From positions 186,001-250,000 of the forward strand of contig CAZKGM010000002.1 of NCBI GenBank assembly GCA_964552395.1: a stretch of DNA of 64,000 nucleotides, read 5' to 3'. This document shows positions 1 through 9,267 of the stretch, piece by piece (within the stretch, counting starts at the first letter, position 1; each line of letters begins with the position of its first letter). Under the pieces are notes generated by a model, which saw nothing but the letters and a program-made list of their open reading frames with translations, made no database searches and was not told the DNA's origin. The stretch is from JAJDNH01 sp964552395 (GTDB lineage: Bacteria; Acidobacteriota; Thermoanaerobaculia; Thermoanaerobaculales; Sulfomarinibacteraceae). The position numbers and the translations under genes were made by a program.

Positions 1-908
1 TTGCCACTCTGCAGACCATCCGCGACGATCCTGGTACCGCGTCCATTCCGCTCATCATCATCACCGGTGCTGGAAACACCAGTGGCATGCGGCGCGCGAT
101 GACTCTCGGGGCCAACGACTACCTCGAGAAGCCCTTCACAGCAGCGGAGCTGCTGGCCACGGTGGCGGCCCGGCTGAAGCAGCGCGAGATTGTCAGGCGG
201 GAGACCGAAGAGAGACTCGAAGAGTTGCGTCGCAACATCACCTTGGCCCTGCCGCATGAGCTGCGGACCCCTCTGGCCAGTATCCTCACTGCCGCGAAGC
301 TGCTCAGTACTCAGGCCGGCACCCTGCCGCCGGAGAAGGTCAGCCAGTTCGGCACAATCATCCTGGGCTCGGGGGAACGCCTGCACCGGATGGTGGAGAA
401 CTTTCTCATTTGTGCCCAGCTCGAGCTGCTGCAGTCTGATCGGCGTCAGATCGAGCAGCTGCGCGCGCAACGAACCACGAACGCAGCTCCGGTGGTGTAC
501 CGCGGGGCAACGGCCGCGGCCTCGCGAGCGGGACGCAGCGCCGACCTGACGCTGGAGCTGGCGCAGGGAATCGATGCCGCGATGGACGGCGAGTACCTCT
601 TGCGTATCGTCGAGGAGCTGGTCGGCAACGCCTGCAAGTTTTCGGATGACGGGACCCCGCTCGTGGTTAGTCTCGGAGGGGATGGAACGCTGCGCTGTAG
701 CGTACGGGATGAGGGTCGGGGCATGGACGAGGAAGAGGTCGCCCGCCTCGGAGGCTACATGCAGTTCGGACGGAGACTCCATGAGCAGCAGGGCTCGGGC
801 CTCGGGCTGACGGTCGTACGGCGGCTCGTGGAGCTCCACGGCGGGCATCTGGAGATCATCAGCCGTAAGGATGAAGGAACCGAGGTGAGATTCAGCCTGC
901 CGGCTTGA
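1..908 (+). CDS. Response regulator-histidine kinase hybrid (5' truncated by window)
   Basis: The open frame enters from the left edge of the window (frame starting at base 3), so the N terminus is missing. The first ~50 residues are the C-terminal half of a receiver domain: a hydrophobic beta strand ending in the conserved Thr (LIIITGAG), then the conserved Lys in LEKPF. A short coiled linker leads to a HisKA-type dimerisation helix with the phospho-acceptor His in PHELRTPL. A HATPase_c domain follows, with N-box (ELVGNACKF), G1 (DEGRGMD) and G2 (GSGLGLTVV) motifs. No membrane segment is visible, so this part is cytoplasmic. Receiver-first hybrid kinases usually act inside phosphorelays or sense a partner kinase; the input is unknown. 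It ends 45 bp before imuA, but a promoter between them makes co-transcription unnecessary. Confidence 0.85.
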   Translation, partial: ATLQTIRDDPGTASIPLIIITGAGNTSGMRRAMTLGANDYLEKPFTAAELLATVAARLKQREIVRRETEERLEELRRNITLALPHELRTPLASILTAAKLLSTQAGTLPPEKVSQFGTIILGSGERLHRMVENFLICAQLELLQSDRRQIEQLRAQRTTNAAPVVYRGATAAASRAGRSADLTLELAQGIDAAMDGEYLLRIVEELVGNACKFSDDGTPLVVSLGGDGTLRCSVRDEGRGMDEEEVARLGGYMQFGRRLHEQQGSGLGLTVVRRLVELHGGHLEIISRKDEGTEVRFSLPA

Positions 909-933
909 TTTACACCTTATTTATGCCTATATT
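905..933 (+). promoter_or_regulatory. Candidate sigma-70 promoter of the imuA-imuB-dnaE2 operon
   Basis: TTGATT (905-910) and TATATT (928-933) are separated by exactly 17 bases, placing transcription start near 940 and leaving a very short leader before the imuA ATG at 954. An inverted repeat CACCTT-N17-AAGGTG (913-918 and 936-941) brackets the -10 element and could be an operator. In other phyla this cassette is under LexA control; the LexA box of this organism is unknown, so LexA binding here is only a guess. Confidence 0.5.
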
Positions 934-953
934 GAAAGGTGCGGAGGAACCGC

Positions 954-1847
954 ATGAAAGCCGCACCTTCAGGCATACAGAACCATCGTCCCGCTGGCGT
1001 CGTGATCCATCCGGCGGTGAATGCCGGCCACCGCCCCACCTCTCCGGCAGTCATTCCGGAGGAGCTGCGGGGACGTGTCCTCCGTGCAGCAGAGCTGATG
1101 CGCTCGGCACGGCGACGGCAACCGGAGCCGCCTTTCTCGACCGGCCTTGTCGCGCTTGACGAAGTTCTGGAGGGCGGAGTCCCCTGCGGAAGCATGATTG
1201 AGCTCGTCGGTTCCCGGTCCGACGGCCGGATGGCGACGGTTCTGTCGGCGCTGGCAGCGATGACGGATCGCGGCGAGATCGGCGCTCTGATCGACCTTGG
1301 CGATCATCTGGACCCCCGCTCCGCGGCCACAGCAGGAGTCGATCTCCACCGCATCCTCTGGCTTCGCCCCCGCCGTCTCCCCGAGGTGCTCGAGTTGACC
1401 GAGCTCCTGCTCCAGACGGGCTTTCCACTGGTGGTGGCGGACCTCGGGCTGCCGCCCGTGCGCGGTAGGGTCTCTGCGGGAGCCTGGATGCGGGTCACAC
1501 GAGCCGCCCGGGCACACCGCGCCGTGGTACTGCTCTCCTCTCCCTACCACACGAGCGGTCACACCGCCGATGCGGTGGTTCGCATGACCGGAGGCCGCGG
1601 CAGGTGGTCCGGCTTGGCGCAGCGTCTTCCCCTTCTCGAGGGGCTGCCCTTCTCCTGCACCGTCATTCGCCGTCGAGGCAATCGCCCCGGCACGAGAAGC
1701 GGCCAACCGTTGATCGCTGCAGAGGCCGCTTTCTCCTCCTACGGAAGCACCCCTCGGGGCTCTCGCTCCGCCCGGGGCACGGGGCCACGCAACGTCCAGG
1801 ATTCAGGCCTCGAGATTCAAAGCTCCGACCTCGACGTCCTCCCATGA
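954..1847 (+). CDS. imuA: ImuA-like RecA-fold partner of the mutagenic polymerase cassette
   Basis: 297-residue protein immediately upstream of imuB and dnaE2, the position of ImuA. The centre resembles the RecA/SulA-like fold of ImuA: a beta strand and loop at LEGGVPCGSMIELVG, where RecA proteins have a P-loop, then a GALIDLGDHLDP strand and a VVADLGLP strand. The Walker A motif is degenerate, as is common in ImuA. In Myxococcus and Mycobacterium the analogous proteins (ImuA/ImuA') stabilise the ImuB-DnaE2 assembly during translesion synthesis. ATG 954 is preferred over GTG 939 because GGAGG at 943-947 lies 6 bases before it. The TGA stop overlaps the imuB ATG (ATGA), indicating translational coupling. 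The C-terminal ~50 residues are low-complexity and Arg/Ser/Pro-rich. Confidence 0.8.
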   Translation: MKAAPSGIQNHRPAGVVIHPAVNAGHRPTSPAVIPEELRGRVLRAAELMRSARRRQPEPPFSTGLVALDEVLEGGVPCGSMIELVGSRSDGRMATVLSALAAMTDRGEIGALIDLGDHLDPRSAATAGVDLHRILWLRPRRLPEVLELTELLLQTGFPLVVADLGLPPVRGRVSAGAWMRVTRAARAHRAVVLLSSPYHTSGHTADAVVRMTGGRGRWSGLAQRLPLLEGLPFSCTVIRRRGNRPGTRSGQPLIAAEAAFSSYGSTPRGSRSARGTGPRNVQDSGLEIQSSDLDVLP

Positions 1848-3493
1848 CGCGCATCGCCGCCCTCTTCATCCCCCTCTTTCCTCTTGCCGCACGGCTACGC
1901 AGCGAGCCCGAGCTCAAGCAGCAGATGGTGGCGGTGTGCGAGGGCAACGGAGGAGGCGCTCGCCTCGCCGCCGTCTCGCGATCGGCCCGGCAGCTCGGCG
2001 TGCGATCCGGAATGACGCTTGCCCAGGCGCGCGGTATCGCTCCCGATCTCATCGCCCGCGGGCGCGACCCGAGCTGTGAAAGCTCTGCCCACGAAGCACT
2101 CCTGGAAGTGGCCGGCGGACTCTCGCCACGGGTAGAGGATGCCGGGAATGACCTCGTCTTCGCCGATGTCGCTGGCATGGACCACATCTTCCCCGGCGCT
2201 GACGGTGAAGCGGAGATGGCGCATCGAGCGCTGCAGACGGCGGCCGCCCTCGACCTCCCCGTCCGGGCCGGCATCGCCGGCTGTAAGCTGGCGGCCCGGA
2301 TCGCCGCTCACCGGCCTGCATCGCCGTCCATTGTGCCGCAGGGTGCGGAGGTCAGTTTCCTGGCGCCGCTTCCCTTCCACGCGCTCGGATTGGAGCCCCG
2401 CCTCAGGCATACCCTCCGCCGATGGGGCCTCGTCACCATCGGCGATCTTGCCCGCCTCCCCGCCGCCGAGGTCGCCCGCCGGCTCGGCGCGGACGGCGAG
2501 GCCGCTCACCGTGCCGCTCGCGGCGAGGACCCGAGCCCCCTCGTTCCCCACCATCCCCCGCCCGCGCCGAGCGAGGGTTTCGAGCTCGAGTGGCCGGTAC
2601 TCACTCTGGAGCCCCTTTTGCTCACAATTGGAGAGCTCGTCGAGCGCCTCATGGAACGTTTGCGGTATCAGGGGCTCGCCTGTCTGAGACTCGAGATCGA
2701 TCTCGGGCTGGAGCCGGAAGGACACGATCGGCGTGTCATACGCCTGCCGGCGCCTACCACCGAGGTCAAGGCCCTGGTGGGGATTCTCGGCTTGGAGCTC
2801 GACACGCGGCGCCCCGACGCCCCGGTAGTGGCGATCCGCTGCATTGCCCATCCCGATCGGCCCCGCCGTGCTCAGCTCACCCTGTTCGGTCCTCCCGAAA
2901 TTTCGCCGGCACGACTCGCCACCACGATTGCCAGCGCCACGGCCCGGATCGGTCCCGATCGGGTCGGCTCGCCGGGCCTGGCAGACTCCCATCTCCCCGA
3001 GCATGTCGTGCTGTCCGACTTCGAACCGCCGCCGCCACCGAAGGAGCGTCGTTCCTCCCGTGAGGGACGCGGCCTGCTCGCCGTGCGAGTCCTGCGGCCG
3101 CCCGTGCCGCTGGAGGTGATCACGGAGTTGAGGCGAGAAGCGGAGAACAAGAACCTTACCGTGGAGGCTAGAGGTCGTAGGCGCCCCCCACGGCGGTCCG
3201 CATCCAACCTGCAGCGGCCCGCTCCCGACAGCTCAGAGCCCGATACCTGCTGTCTTTCACCGACGACCGATTGCCCCCGTCCCGTTTCCCTTCGCTCCGA
3301 GACCGGGGCGAGGCTTCACATCCAGGGTCTGGTGCGCGTGGCGGCAGGGCCCTGGCGCTGTGAGGAAGGGTGGTGGAGCGATCATCCCGCCGACCGTGAC
3401 TACTGGGACATCGAGCTTTCCGACGGGCGACTGTACCGGATGTACCGCGACCGCGATGACGGAATGTGGTACGCGGATGGCGTTTACGACTGA
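1844..3493 (+). CDS. imuB: ImuB, Y-family polymerase-like protein (inactive polymerase scaffold)
   Basis: 549-residue Y-family DNA polymerase homologue. The N terminus (IAALFIPLFPLAARL) lacks the first catalytic Asp found in Pol IV (normally DMDAFY), and the second site reads ADVAGMDHIF instead of SIDE, so polymerase activity is unlikely; this is the known hallmark of ImuB. A helix-hairpin-helix stretch (TIGDLARLPAAEVARRLG) and little-finger-like region follow. A beta-clamp binding motif, QLTLFG, is seen at about residue 345, as in other ImuB proteins. The C-terminal ~30 residues (YWDIELSDGRLYRMYRD) match the typical ImuB tail. In characterised systems ImuB links the clamp, ImuA and DnaE2. 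The start is set by the ATGA overlap with imuA; dnaE2 begins 10 bp after the stop. Confidence 0.9.
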   Translation: MTRIAALFIPLFPLAARLRSEPELKQQMVAVCEGNGGGARLAAVSRSARQLGVRSGMTLAQARGIAPDLIARGRDPSCESSAHEALLEVAGGLSPRVEDAGNDLVFADVAGMDHIFPGADGEAEMAHRALQTAAALDLPVRAGIAGCKLAARIAAHRPASPSIVPQGAEVSFLAPLPFHALGLEPRLRHTLRRWGLVTIGDLARLPAAEVARRLGADGEAAHRAARGEDPSPLVPHHPPPAPSEGFELEWPVLTLEPLLLTIGELVERLMERLRYQGLACLRLEIDLGLEPEGHDRRVIRLPAPTTEVKALVGILGLELDTRRPDAPVVAIRCIAHPDRPRRAQLTLFGPPEISPARLATTIASATARIGPDRVGSPGLADSHLPEHVVLSDFEPPPPPKERRSSREGRGLLAVRVLRPPVPLEVITELRREAENKNLTVEARGRRRPPRRSASNLQRPAPDSSEPDTCCLSPTTDCPRPVSLRSETGARLHIQGLVRVAAGPWRCEEGWWSDHPADRDYWDIELSDGRLYRMYRDRDDGMWYADGVYD

Positions 3494-3503
3494 GGACCGG
3501 TAG

Positions 3504-6500
3504 ATGCCGACCTCATACGCCGAGCTGCACTGCGCTTCCGCGTTCTCGTTCCTGGAGGGTGCCTCGTTGCCAGAAGATCTCGTGACACAGGCGGCCCGGC
3601 TCGAGCTGCCGGCGGTGGCGTTGGTGGACCGCAACGGGGTGTACGGCGCGCCGCGCTTCTTCCGTGCCGCGCGCGACGCCGGGGTCAGGCCGCTGGTCGG
3701 GGCGGAGGTCGTCCTCGACGGCCGCTCCACTCTCTACTCCCCTCCTCGATCCGAGGTCGGCAGCTCACGGCTGGATGCTCGGGGCACGAGCGACCAGGGA
3801 CCGACGCACTCCCTACCGGGCCCCCTCGGCCTGGTCCCCAACCCGCTCCCGCCGGGGACCCCGTTGCCCCGTCTCACCCTGCTGGCGGCCAGCCGCGGCG
3901 GCTACCACAACTTGTGTCGGTTGCTCACCGCCGCCGCCGGCCGGCACCCCAAGGGACAGGCTCGGGCGACCTGGGCACAGGTGGAGGAGCACGCCGCAGG
4001 GCTGTGCTGCCTGACCGGGGGCGGCGAGGGAGCTCTCGCCATCGAGATCGAGCAGCGCGGGCTCACGCCGGCCCGCCGCCTGCTCGAACGCCTCGCTTCC
4101 CTCTTTCCCGGCCGCCTGCACGTGGAGCTGCAGCGCCACCACCTGCGGGCCGAAGAGCACCGGAACCGCGCCCTAATCGATCTCGCGCAACGCCTTCGCC
4201 TGCCCCTCGTCGCCACCAACGGGGTGCGCTACGCCCGCCGCGGAGACCGCGAGCTGGCCGACGTTCTGACCTGCATCCGCGAGGGGATGACCCTCGATAC
4301 CGCCGGACGCCTCCTCGAGGCGCAGCGGGAGTGTCACCTCAAGCCCGCGGCCGCGATGGCGGCGCTGTTTCCCGATCTCCCCCGAGCGATCGGCGCCGCG
4401 GGTGAGCTCGCGCAGCGACTGGAGTTCACACTCGACGACCTCGGCTACCGCTTTCCCGACTACCCACTGTCCCCCGGTGAGACCCCGTCCTCCTTCCTCC
4501 GCACGATCACCTGGAGGGAGGCGCGTGCGCGCTTCCGCCCACTGACCGCGCGCGCCCAGGCCCAGCTTGCCAAGGAGCTGGACCTCATCGAAAAGCTCGA
4601 CCTCGCCGGCTACTTCCTCATCGTGTGGGACATCGTGTGCTTCTGCCGGCGCGAGGGGATCCTCGCCCAAGGGCGCGGCTCGGCCGCCAACTCCGCCGTC
4701 TGCTACGCCCTGTCCATCACCGCCGTCGACCCGGTCAAGATGGGGCTGCTGTTCGAGCGCTTCCTTTCCGAGGAGCGCGGCGAGTGGCCCGACATCGACC
4801 TCGACCTGCCCTCGGGCGACCAACGGGAGAAGGTGATCCAGTACGTCTACCGGCGCTACGGGGCCAATGGCGCCGCGATGACCGCCAACGTGATCACCTA
4901 CCGCGGCCGCTCGGCGGCACGGGAGGTCGGCAAGGCGGTCGGCTTCTCCCTCGACCAGGTGGATCGCATCGCCCGTCACTTCGGACGCCATGCGGCCTCA
5001 GAGTTCGACGGCGGGATACGCGACATGGACGACGAGCTGCGGGCCGCCGGGCTCGACCCCGACGCCCTACACAGCCGTCACTTCGCACGTCTGTGGTGGC
5101 AGATTCAGCACCTGCCCCGCCATCTCGGCCAGCACTCCGGGGGCATGGTGCTCGCCGCCGGACGGCTCGACGAGGTCGTCCCCCTCGAGCCCGCCGCCAT
5201 GGAGGGGCGCACCGTCGTGCAGTGGGACAAGGACGATATCGCCGACCTCGGCATCATCAAGGTCGACCTGCTCGGTCTCGGCATGCTGGCCGCCCTCGAG
5301 GAGGCGATCCCTCTCATCCGCACCCACGAGGGGATCGACGTCGACCTCGCCCACCTGCCGCCCGACGACGCCCCGACCTACGAGATGATCCGTGCGGCGG
5401 ATACGGTCGGCGTCTTCCAGATCGAGAGCCGGGCGCAGATGGCATCCCTGCCGCGCAACGCCCCACGGTGCTTCTACGACCTCGTCGTGCAGGTGGCGAT
5501 CATCCGCCCCGGCCCGATCACCGGCAACATGACCAACCCCTATCTCGAGCGGAGGCAGGGGCGGCAACCGGTGAGCTACCCCCACCCCTCGCTCGAGCCG
5601 ATCCTCGAGCGCACCCTCGGCGTACCGCTGTTCCAGGAGCAGCTGCTACGGATCGCGATGGTGGCGGCGGGGTTTTCCGGCGGCGAGGCGGAGGAGCTGC
5701 GCCGGGCCATGGGTTTCAAACGCTCGCGCGAACGTATGCGCGCGATCGAGACCAGACTGCGGCGTGGCATGACCGAGCGCGGCATTACCGGGCAGGCGCA
5801 GGAGGACGTCGTGCGCGCCATCACATCCTTCGCCCTGTACGGCTTTCCCGAGTCACACGCCGCCAGCTTCGCCCTCATCGTCTACGCCTCGGCATGGCTG
5901 AAGCGCCATCACCCCACGGCGTTCTACATTGCTCTGCTCAACGCATGGCCAATGGGGTTCTACCATCCCGCGACGATGGTCAAGGACGCACAGCGCCACG
6001 ATGTCGAGGTACTGCCAGTGGATGTTCAACACTCCGGCTGGCGGTGCCGGTGGGAGAAAGGCGGGGTCCGGCTCGGGCTGCGCTGCGTGCAGGGGTTGCG
6101 ACGGGCACTGGGTGAAAGCATCGAGGCGTCCCGCCGGGAGGGCCCTTTTGCCGATCTCGCCGATCTCGAGCGACGCACTCACCTCGGCGAAGAGGAACTG
6201 AGCCGGCTCGCCCACGTGGGTGCGCTCGCCTCTCTCGGGCTCACCCGCCGCGAGGCTCTCTGGCAGGCGGCCGAGATCGGCCGTCGTCGCGGCCCGCTGC
6301 TCGAACGTCTGCCCGCCGAGGCCGGCTCGCCGCTGCCCGAGATGAGCGCGCTCGAGAAGACCGTCGCCGACTACACCGGGCTCCACCTCACCAGCGGTCC
6401 CCATCTGATGGCCCACTTCCGGCCCGCCCTCGCCGCCAAGGGAGTGACAGCCACGGCCGATCTCGGTTCCCTCCCTGACGGCTCCCCAATACGGGTCGCC

Positions 6501-6755
6501 GGAGCGGTCATCGTTCGCCAGCGCCCGGGCACCGCCAAGGGGGTCGTCTTCATCACCATGGAGGACGAGACCGGCATGGTGCAAGCCATCATCCGCCCCG
6601 AGCTCTACCGCCGCCAGCGCTCGCTCATCATCGGCCACGCGGTTCTCGTCGTTCACGGCCTCCTGCAGAAGCGCAACGGCACCCTTTCCGTGCGCGCCCG
6701 AGGCTTCCACAAGCTCGATGTCCCGGCCGTCACCGCGAGCCACGACTTCTACTGA
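3504..6755 (+). CDS. dnaE2: Error-prone DNA polymerase III alpha subunit DnaE2
   Basis: 1083 residues, the usual DnaE2 length. Order of domains: N-terminal PHP domain (YAELHCASAFSFLEG, about residues 1-300); C-family polymerase palm with GRGSAANSAVCYAL and the catalytic aspartates in WPDIDLDLPSGDQREKV; fingers and tandem helix-hairpin-helix region; then an OB fold (IRVAGAVIVRQRPGTAKGVVFITMEDETG) near the C terminus. Third gene of the imuA-imuB-dnaE2 cassette, which carries out damage-induced mutagenic translesion synthesis in many bacteria lacking PolV. The 3' end overlaps the convergent methyltransferase gene by 7 bp. The C-terminal replisome/tau-binding region of DnaE1 is absent, as expected for DnaE2. 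Confidence 0.95.
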   Translation: MPTSYAELHCASAFSFLEGASLPEDLVTQAARLELPAVALVDRNGVYGAPRFFRAARDAGVRPLVGAEVVLDGRSTLYSPPRSEVGSSRLDARGTSDQGPTHSLPGPLGLVPNPLPPGTPLPRLTLLAASRGGYHNLCRLLTAAAGRHPKGQARATWAQVEEHAAGLCCLTGGGEGALAIEIEQRGLTPARRLLERLASLFPGRLHVELQRHHLRAEEHRNRALIDLAQRLRLPLVATNGVRYARRGDRELADVLTCIREGMTLDTAGRLLEAQRECHLKPAAAMAALFPDLPRAIGAAGELAQRLEFTLDDLGYRFPDYPLSPGETPSSFLRTITWREARARFRPLTARAQAQLAKELDLIEKLDLAGYFLIVWDIVCFCRREGILAQGRGSAANSAVCYALSITAVDPVKMGLLFERFLSEERGEWPDIDLDLPSGDQREKVIQYVYRRYGANGAAMTANVITYRGRSAAREVGKAVGFSLDQVDRIARHFGRHAASEFDGGIRDMDDELRAAGLDPDALHSRHFARLWWQIQHLPRHLGQHSGGMVLAAGRLDEVVPLEPAAMEGRTVVQWDKDDIADLGIIKVDLLGLGMLAALEEAIPLIRTHEGIDVDLAHLPPDDAPTYEMIRAADTVGVFQIESRAQMASLPRNAPRCFYDLVVQVAIIRPGPITGNMTNPYLERRQGRQPVSYPHPSLEPILERTLGVPLFQEQLLRIAMVAAGFSGGEAEELRRAMGFKRSRERMRAIETRLRRGMTERGITGQAQEDVVRAITSFALYGFPESHAASFALIVYASAWLKRHHPTAFYIALLNAWPMGFYHPATMVKDAQRHDVEVLPVDVQHSGWRCRWEKGGVRLGLRCVQGLRRALGESIEASRREGPFADLADLERRTHLGEEELSRLAHVGALASLGLTRREALWQAAEIGRRRGPLLERLPAEAGSPLPEMSALEKTVADYTGLHLTSGPHLMAHFRPALAAKGVTATADLGSLPDGSPIRVAGAVIVRQRPGTAKGVVFITMEDETGMVQAIIRPELYRRQRSLIIGHAVLVVHGLLQKRNGTLSVRARGFHKLDVPAVTASHDFY

Positions 6756-7510
6756 CGCCGCTCGACCTCTCCCGTCATGGGGACAAAGCGGACCGGTACC
6801 GCCGAGCGCTCGCTGAAGCCGTCCGCGGTCCGGGTGATGACCTTGAGCTCCTGGTAGAAGGCGCCGACGGGGATCACCATGTGGCCGCCCTGCTTGAGCT
6901 GGTCCAGCAGCGGGTCCGGGATGCGCTCGGGTGCCGCCGTGACGACGATGCCGTCGAACGGCGCCTTGTCCGGCCACCCCCCGTAGCCGTCGCCGCAGCG
7001 CACGTACACGTTCTTGTAACCCAGGCGGGCCAGAGTCTCCCCCGCATGCCGGCACAGCGTGGGCCGGATCTCGATCGTGTACACCTCGATACCCATGGCG
7101 GCCAGCACCGCCGCCTGGTACCCGGAGCCGGTGCCGATCTCGAGGACCCGATCTCCCTTTTCCACTTCGAGAAGCTCGGTCATCAGGGCGACGATATACG
7201 GCTGCGATATTGTCTGGCCGTCGCCGATCGGGAGCGGGTTGTCTGCGTAGGCCCCCCGGCGGACCGACTCCGGTACGAACTCGTGTCGAGGCACCGTTCG
7301 CATGGCTTGGAGCACCGCGGGATCTCGAACGCCCCGGGCGGCGATCTGCGTCGTTACCATCCGCTCCCGCAGAGCGGTCCAGTTCGGCTGATCGTTGCCA
7401 TCGGAGCTTCGACCGAAGAGACCGCAGGCGCTCATGCTCACCCCCAGGATCGTCACGGCCGCGCCGCACGCCAAGCGACGCCACCGGGAGCTCTCAGCAG
7501 CGGCACTCAC
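6749..7510 (-). CDS. pcm: Protein-L-isoaspartate O-methyltransferase, exported lipoprotein form
   Basis: 253-residue PCMT. SAM motif I is clear (VLEIGTGSGYQAAVLA), with the upstream PCMT signature RHEFVP and the GDGQTISQPYIVALMTELL stretch that binds the isoaspartyl peptide. The enzyme methylates L-isoaspartyl residues to start repair of aged proteins. Unlike cytosolic Pcm it begins with a basic segment, a hydrophobic stretch and a lipobox-like Cys (SMSACG), so it is probably tethered in the periplasm; SAM supply there would be odd, and exported PCMT-like proteins are a known puzzle. It starts with GTG at 7510 behind AGGAGG (6-base spacing), overlapping the stop of the upstream amidohydrolase (GTGA), so the two are one operon. 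Confidence 0.9.
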   Translation of the reverse strand: MSAAAESSRWRRLACGAAVTILGVSMSACGLFGRSSDGNDQPNWTALRERMVTTQIAARGVRDPAVLQAMRTVPRHEFVPESVRRGAYADNPLPIGDGQTISQPYIVALMTELLEVEKGDRVLEIGTGSGYQAAVLAAMGIEVYTIEIRPTLCRHAGETLARLGYKNVYVRCGDGYGGWPDKAPFDGIVVTAAPERIPDPLLDQLKQGGHMVIPVGAFYQELKVITRTADGFSERSAVPVRFVPMTGEVERRQ

Positions 7511-9171
7511 GGAGCACCTCCTCCTGCGGCAACGTAACGGTCCGCGCCATCGACGATTGTACGCAGCACTTTCATTCGCAGCATCTGGTCAGCGTTGCCC
7601 TCGAGGGGGTTCCGGTCGACGATCGTGAGGTCGGCCACGAAGCCGGGACGGATGGCGCCGCTCCAAGTCTCCGCCTTGGCGGCAAAGGCCGCGCCCGAGG
7701 TGAAGAGTGCCAGGGCTTGCTGCGCGGTCAGTCGCTCGGCAGGGTTCCAGCCTCCCGGCGGCGTGTGATCCGGCCGCTGGCGGGTTACCGCCGCAAAGAG
7801 CCCCCGTCGCGGGTCCGGGTCCTCCACCGGCGCGTCGGACCCGCCGCACAGATGCACCCCGCCCTCAAGGAGCGATCTCCACCTGTACGCCCAACGGATA
7901 CGATTGGGCCCCAGCCGCTGCGGCGCCCATGGCATGTCCGAGGTGCAGTGGGTCGGCTGGATGGAGGCGATCACCCCGAGAGTGGCGAACCTGGGCACGT
8001 CGGAGGGCCGGACGGTCTGGCTGTGCTCGATCCGGTGCCGCAGCCGCCGGCAGACCGGTGCGCCGACCTCCTGGTACAGATCCAGCACGCGGTGAACCGC
8101 CTCATCTCCTATGGCGTGCACGGCAACCTGGAACCCGGCTCGCGAGGCGCGCTGGACGACCTCCCGCAGGCGCTCGACGCTGGTCACGGCAAGACCACGG
8201 TTTCCCGGGTCGTCGGAGTAGTCGCTGCCGAGAAGGGCCCCGCGCGAGCCGAGGGCGCCGTCTGCGTAGAGCTTCACGCCACCGACACGCACCATCCGCC
8301 TCTCCCCGAGGTCCGGGCCGCGGGCGAACTCGCGGTCCAGCAGCGCATCGTCGTCGCCGTTGACCAGGACATACACCCTGATCGGGAGCCGCCCCTCGGC
8401 TGCCAGCCGCCGAATCACCGCGAGCTCTTCGGCCTTGGTCCCGGGGTCGTCGATCTCCGTGAGGCCGTCCGCCAGCAGGGCGTGTGCCGCCCTCAGGACC
8501 CGCCGCTCGATGTCGGGCGGCGAGGGTTTGGGAACGGCTTCGATTGCCATGTCGGCGGCAGCGTCGATCAACACACCACTCGCCTCGCCGTCCAGCCGGC
8601 GCACGATCCTGCCCCCGGCCGGGTCGGGCGTTTTCCGCCCGATGCCCGCGAGCTGAAGGGCTCGAGCGTTGACGACCGCCGCGTGGCCGTCGACGCGCCG
8701 CAGCAGGACAGGGCGCCTCGGGAACGCCTCATCGAGCGCTGCTCGGTCGGGAAACTGCTTGCTCTTCCATACGTTCTGGTCCCAGCCCCGACCTACGAGC
8801 CAGGTTCCGGCGGGGAGAGTCTCCGCCGCCTTGCGTGCACGTGAGACGACCTCGGACCACGAGGCTGCACCGACCAGGTCGACCTGCTCGAGAGCGGTGC
8901 CGTAGCCCGTCAGGTGCAGATGGGCGTCGCACAGGCCCGGCAGAACATACGCGCCCTGGAGGTCGACGACCTCAGTACCCTTCGGAACCGCTGCCTCCGA
9001 GGCCGGCGGACGGAGCTCGGCGATGAGATCGTCGTGAATGAGCACCTGCGCGGGTCGCTCGCCCTCCGGCGTTACGATGATGCCACCTACGAAAAGCCGA
9101 TTCCCCGCCTGCACGCCCGCCGGCGCCATCGACAGCATGACGACGGTGATTGTGGAGAGCAGCCTGCGCAT
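7507..9171 (-). CDS. Secreted amidohydrolase, YtcJ-like (amidohydro_3 family)
   Basis: 554 residues from ATG 9171, chosen because it opens a signal peptide (MRRLLSTITVVMLSMAPAG...) cleaved near VQA-G. Metal-dependent hydrolase of the TIM-barrel amidohydrolase superfamily: HxH metal ligands in DAHLHLTGYG, later ligands in HAIGDEAV and RHRIEHSQ, and the catalytic Asp in GGSDAPVEDPDP. The small beta-sandwich domain is built from both ends (FVGGIIVTPEGE and IRPGFVADLTIVDRNPL). YtcJ-type enzymes hydrolyse N-acyl or amide substrates; the substrate here is not predictable. First gene of a two-gene operon with the isoaspartyl methyltransferase. The frame is open for 96 codons upstream of the chosen start, but that stretch has no family similarity. 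Confidence 0.85.
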   Translation of the reverse strand: MRRLLSTITVVMLSMAPAGVQAGNRLFVGGIIVTPEGERPAQVLIHDDLIAELRPPASEAAVPKGTEVVDLQGAYVLPGLCDAHLHLTGYGTALEQVDLVGAASWSEVVSRARKAAETLPAGTWLVGRGWDQNVWKSKQFPDRAALDEAFPRRPVLLRRVDGHAAVVNARALQLAGIGRKTPDPAGGRIVRRLDGEASGVLIDAAADMAIEAVPKPSPPDIERRVLRAAHALLADGLTEIDDPGTKAEELAVIRRLAAEGRLPIRVYVLVNGDDDALLDREFARGPDLGERRMVRVGGVKLYADGALGSRGALLGSDYSDDPGNRGLAVTSVERLREVVQRASRAGFQVAVHAIGDEAVHRVLDLYQEVGAPVCRRLRHRIEHSQTVRPSDVPRFATLGVIASIQPTHCTSDMPWAPQRLGPNRIRWAYRWRSLLEGGVHLCGGSDAPVEDPDPRRGLFAAVTRQRPDHTPPGGWNPAERLTAQQALALFTSGAAFAAKAETWSGAIRPGFVADLTIVDRNPLEGNADQMLRMKVLRTIVDGADRYVAAGGGAP

Positions 9172-9237
9172 GGGGCCAGTGTAGCAGTCTGGACTTCCGA
9201 GACTACCGGAGGCGGCTTGACCGGCTCTTTCTTGATA

Positions 9238-9255
9238 GTTCGGAACGGCCCGAAC
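9238..9255. promoter_or_regulatory. Inverted repeat GTTCGG-N6-CCGAAC in a divergent promoter region
   Basis: Perfect 6-bp inverted repeat lying 12 bp before the glycosylasparaginase ATG, in the 96-bp gap between two divergently transcribed secreted hydrolases. Size and symmetry fit a dimeric repressor site. No matching regulator is known; it is the inverse of the Gram-positive SOS box order, so it should not be called a LexA box. Confidence 0.3.
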
Positions 9256-9267
9256 GAACATTGAACC

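Noticed and set aside
905..941. LexA box for the imuA operon
   Set aside because: The inverted repeat CACCTT-N17-AAGGTG does not match a LexA consensus I know; kept only as a possible operator in the promoter entry.
4625..6115. Long Arg/Pro-rich open frame inside dnaE2
   Set aside because: GC-rich shadow frame; the DnaE2 frame is continuous and fully conserved over the same bases.
9238..9255. SOS box of Gram-positive type
   Set aside because: The order is GTTC...GAAC, the reverse of GAAC-N4-GTTC, and the flanking gene has no link to DNA repair.
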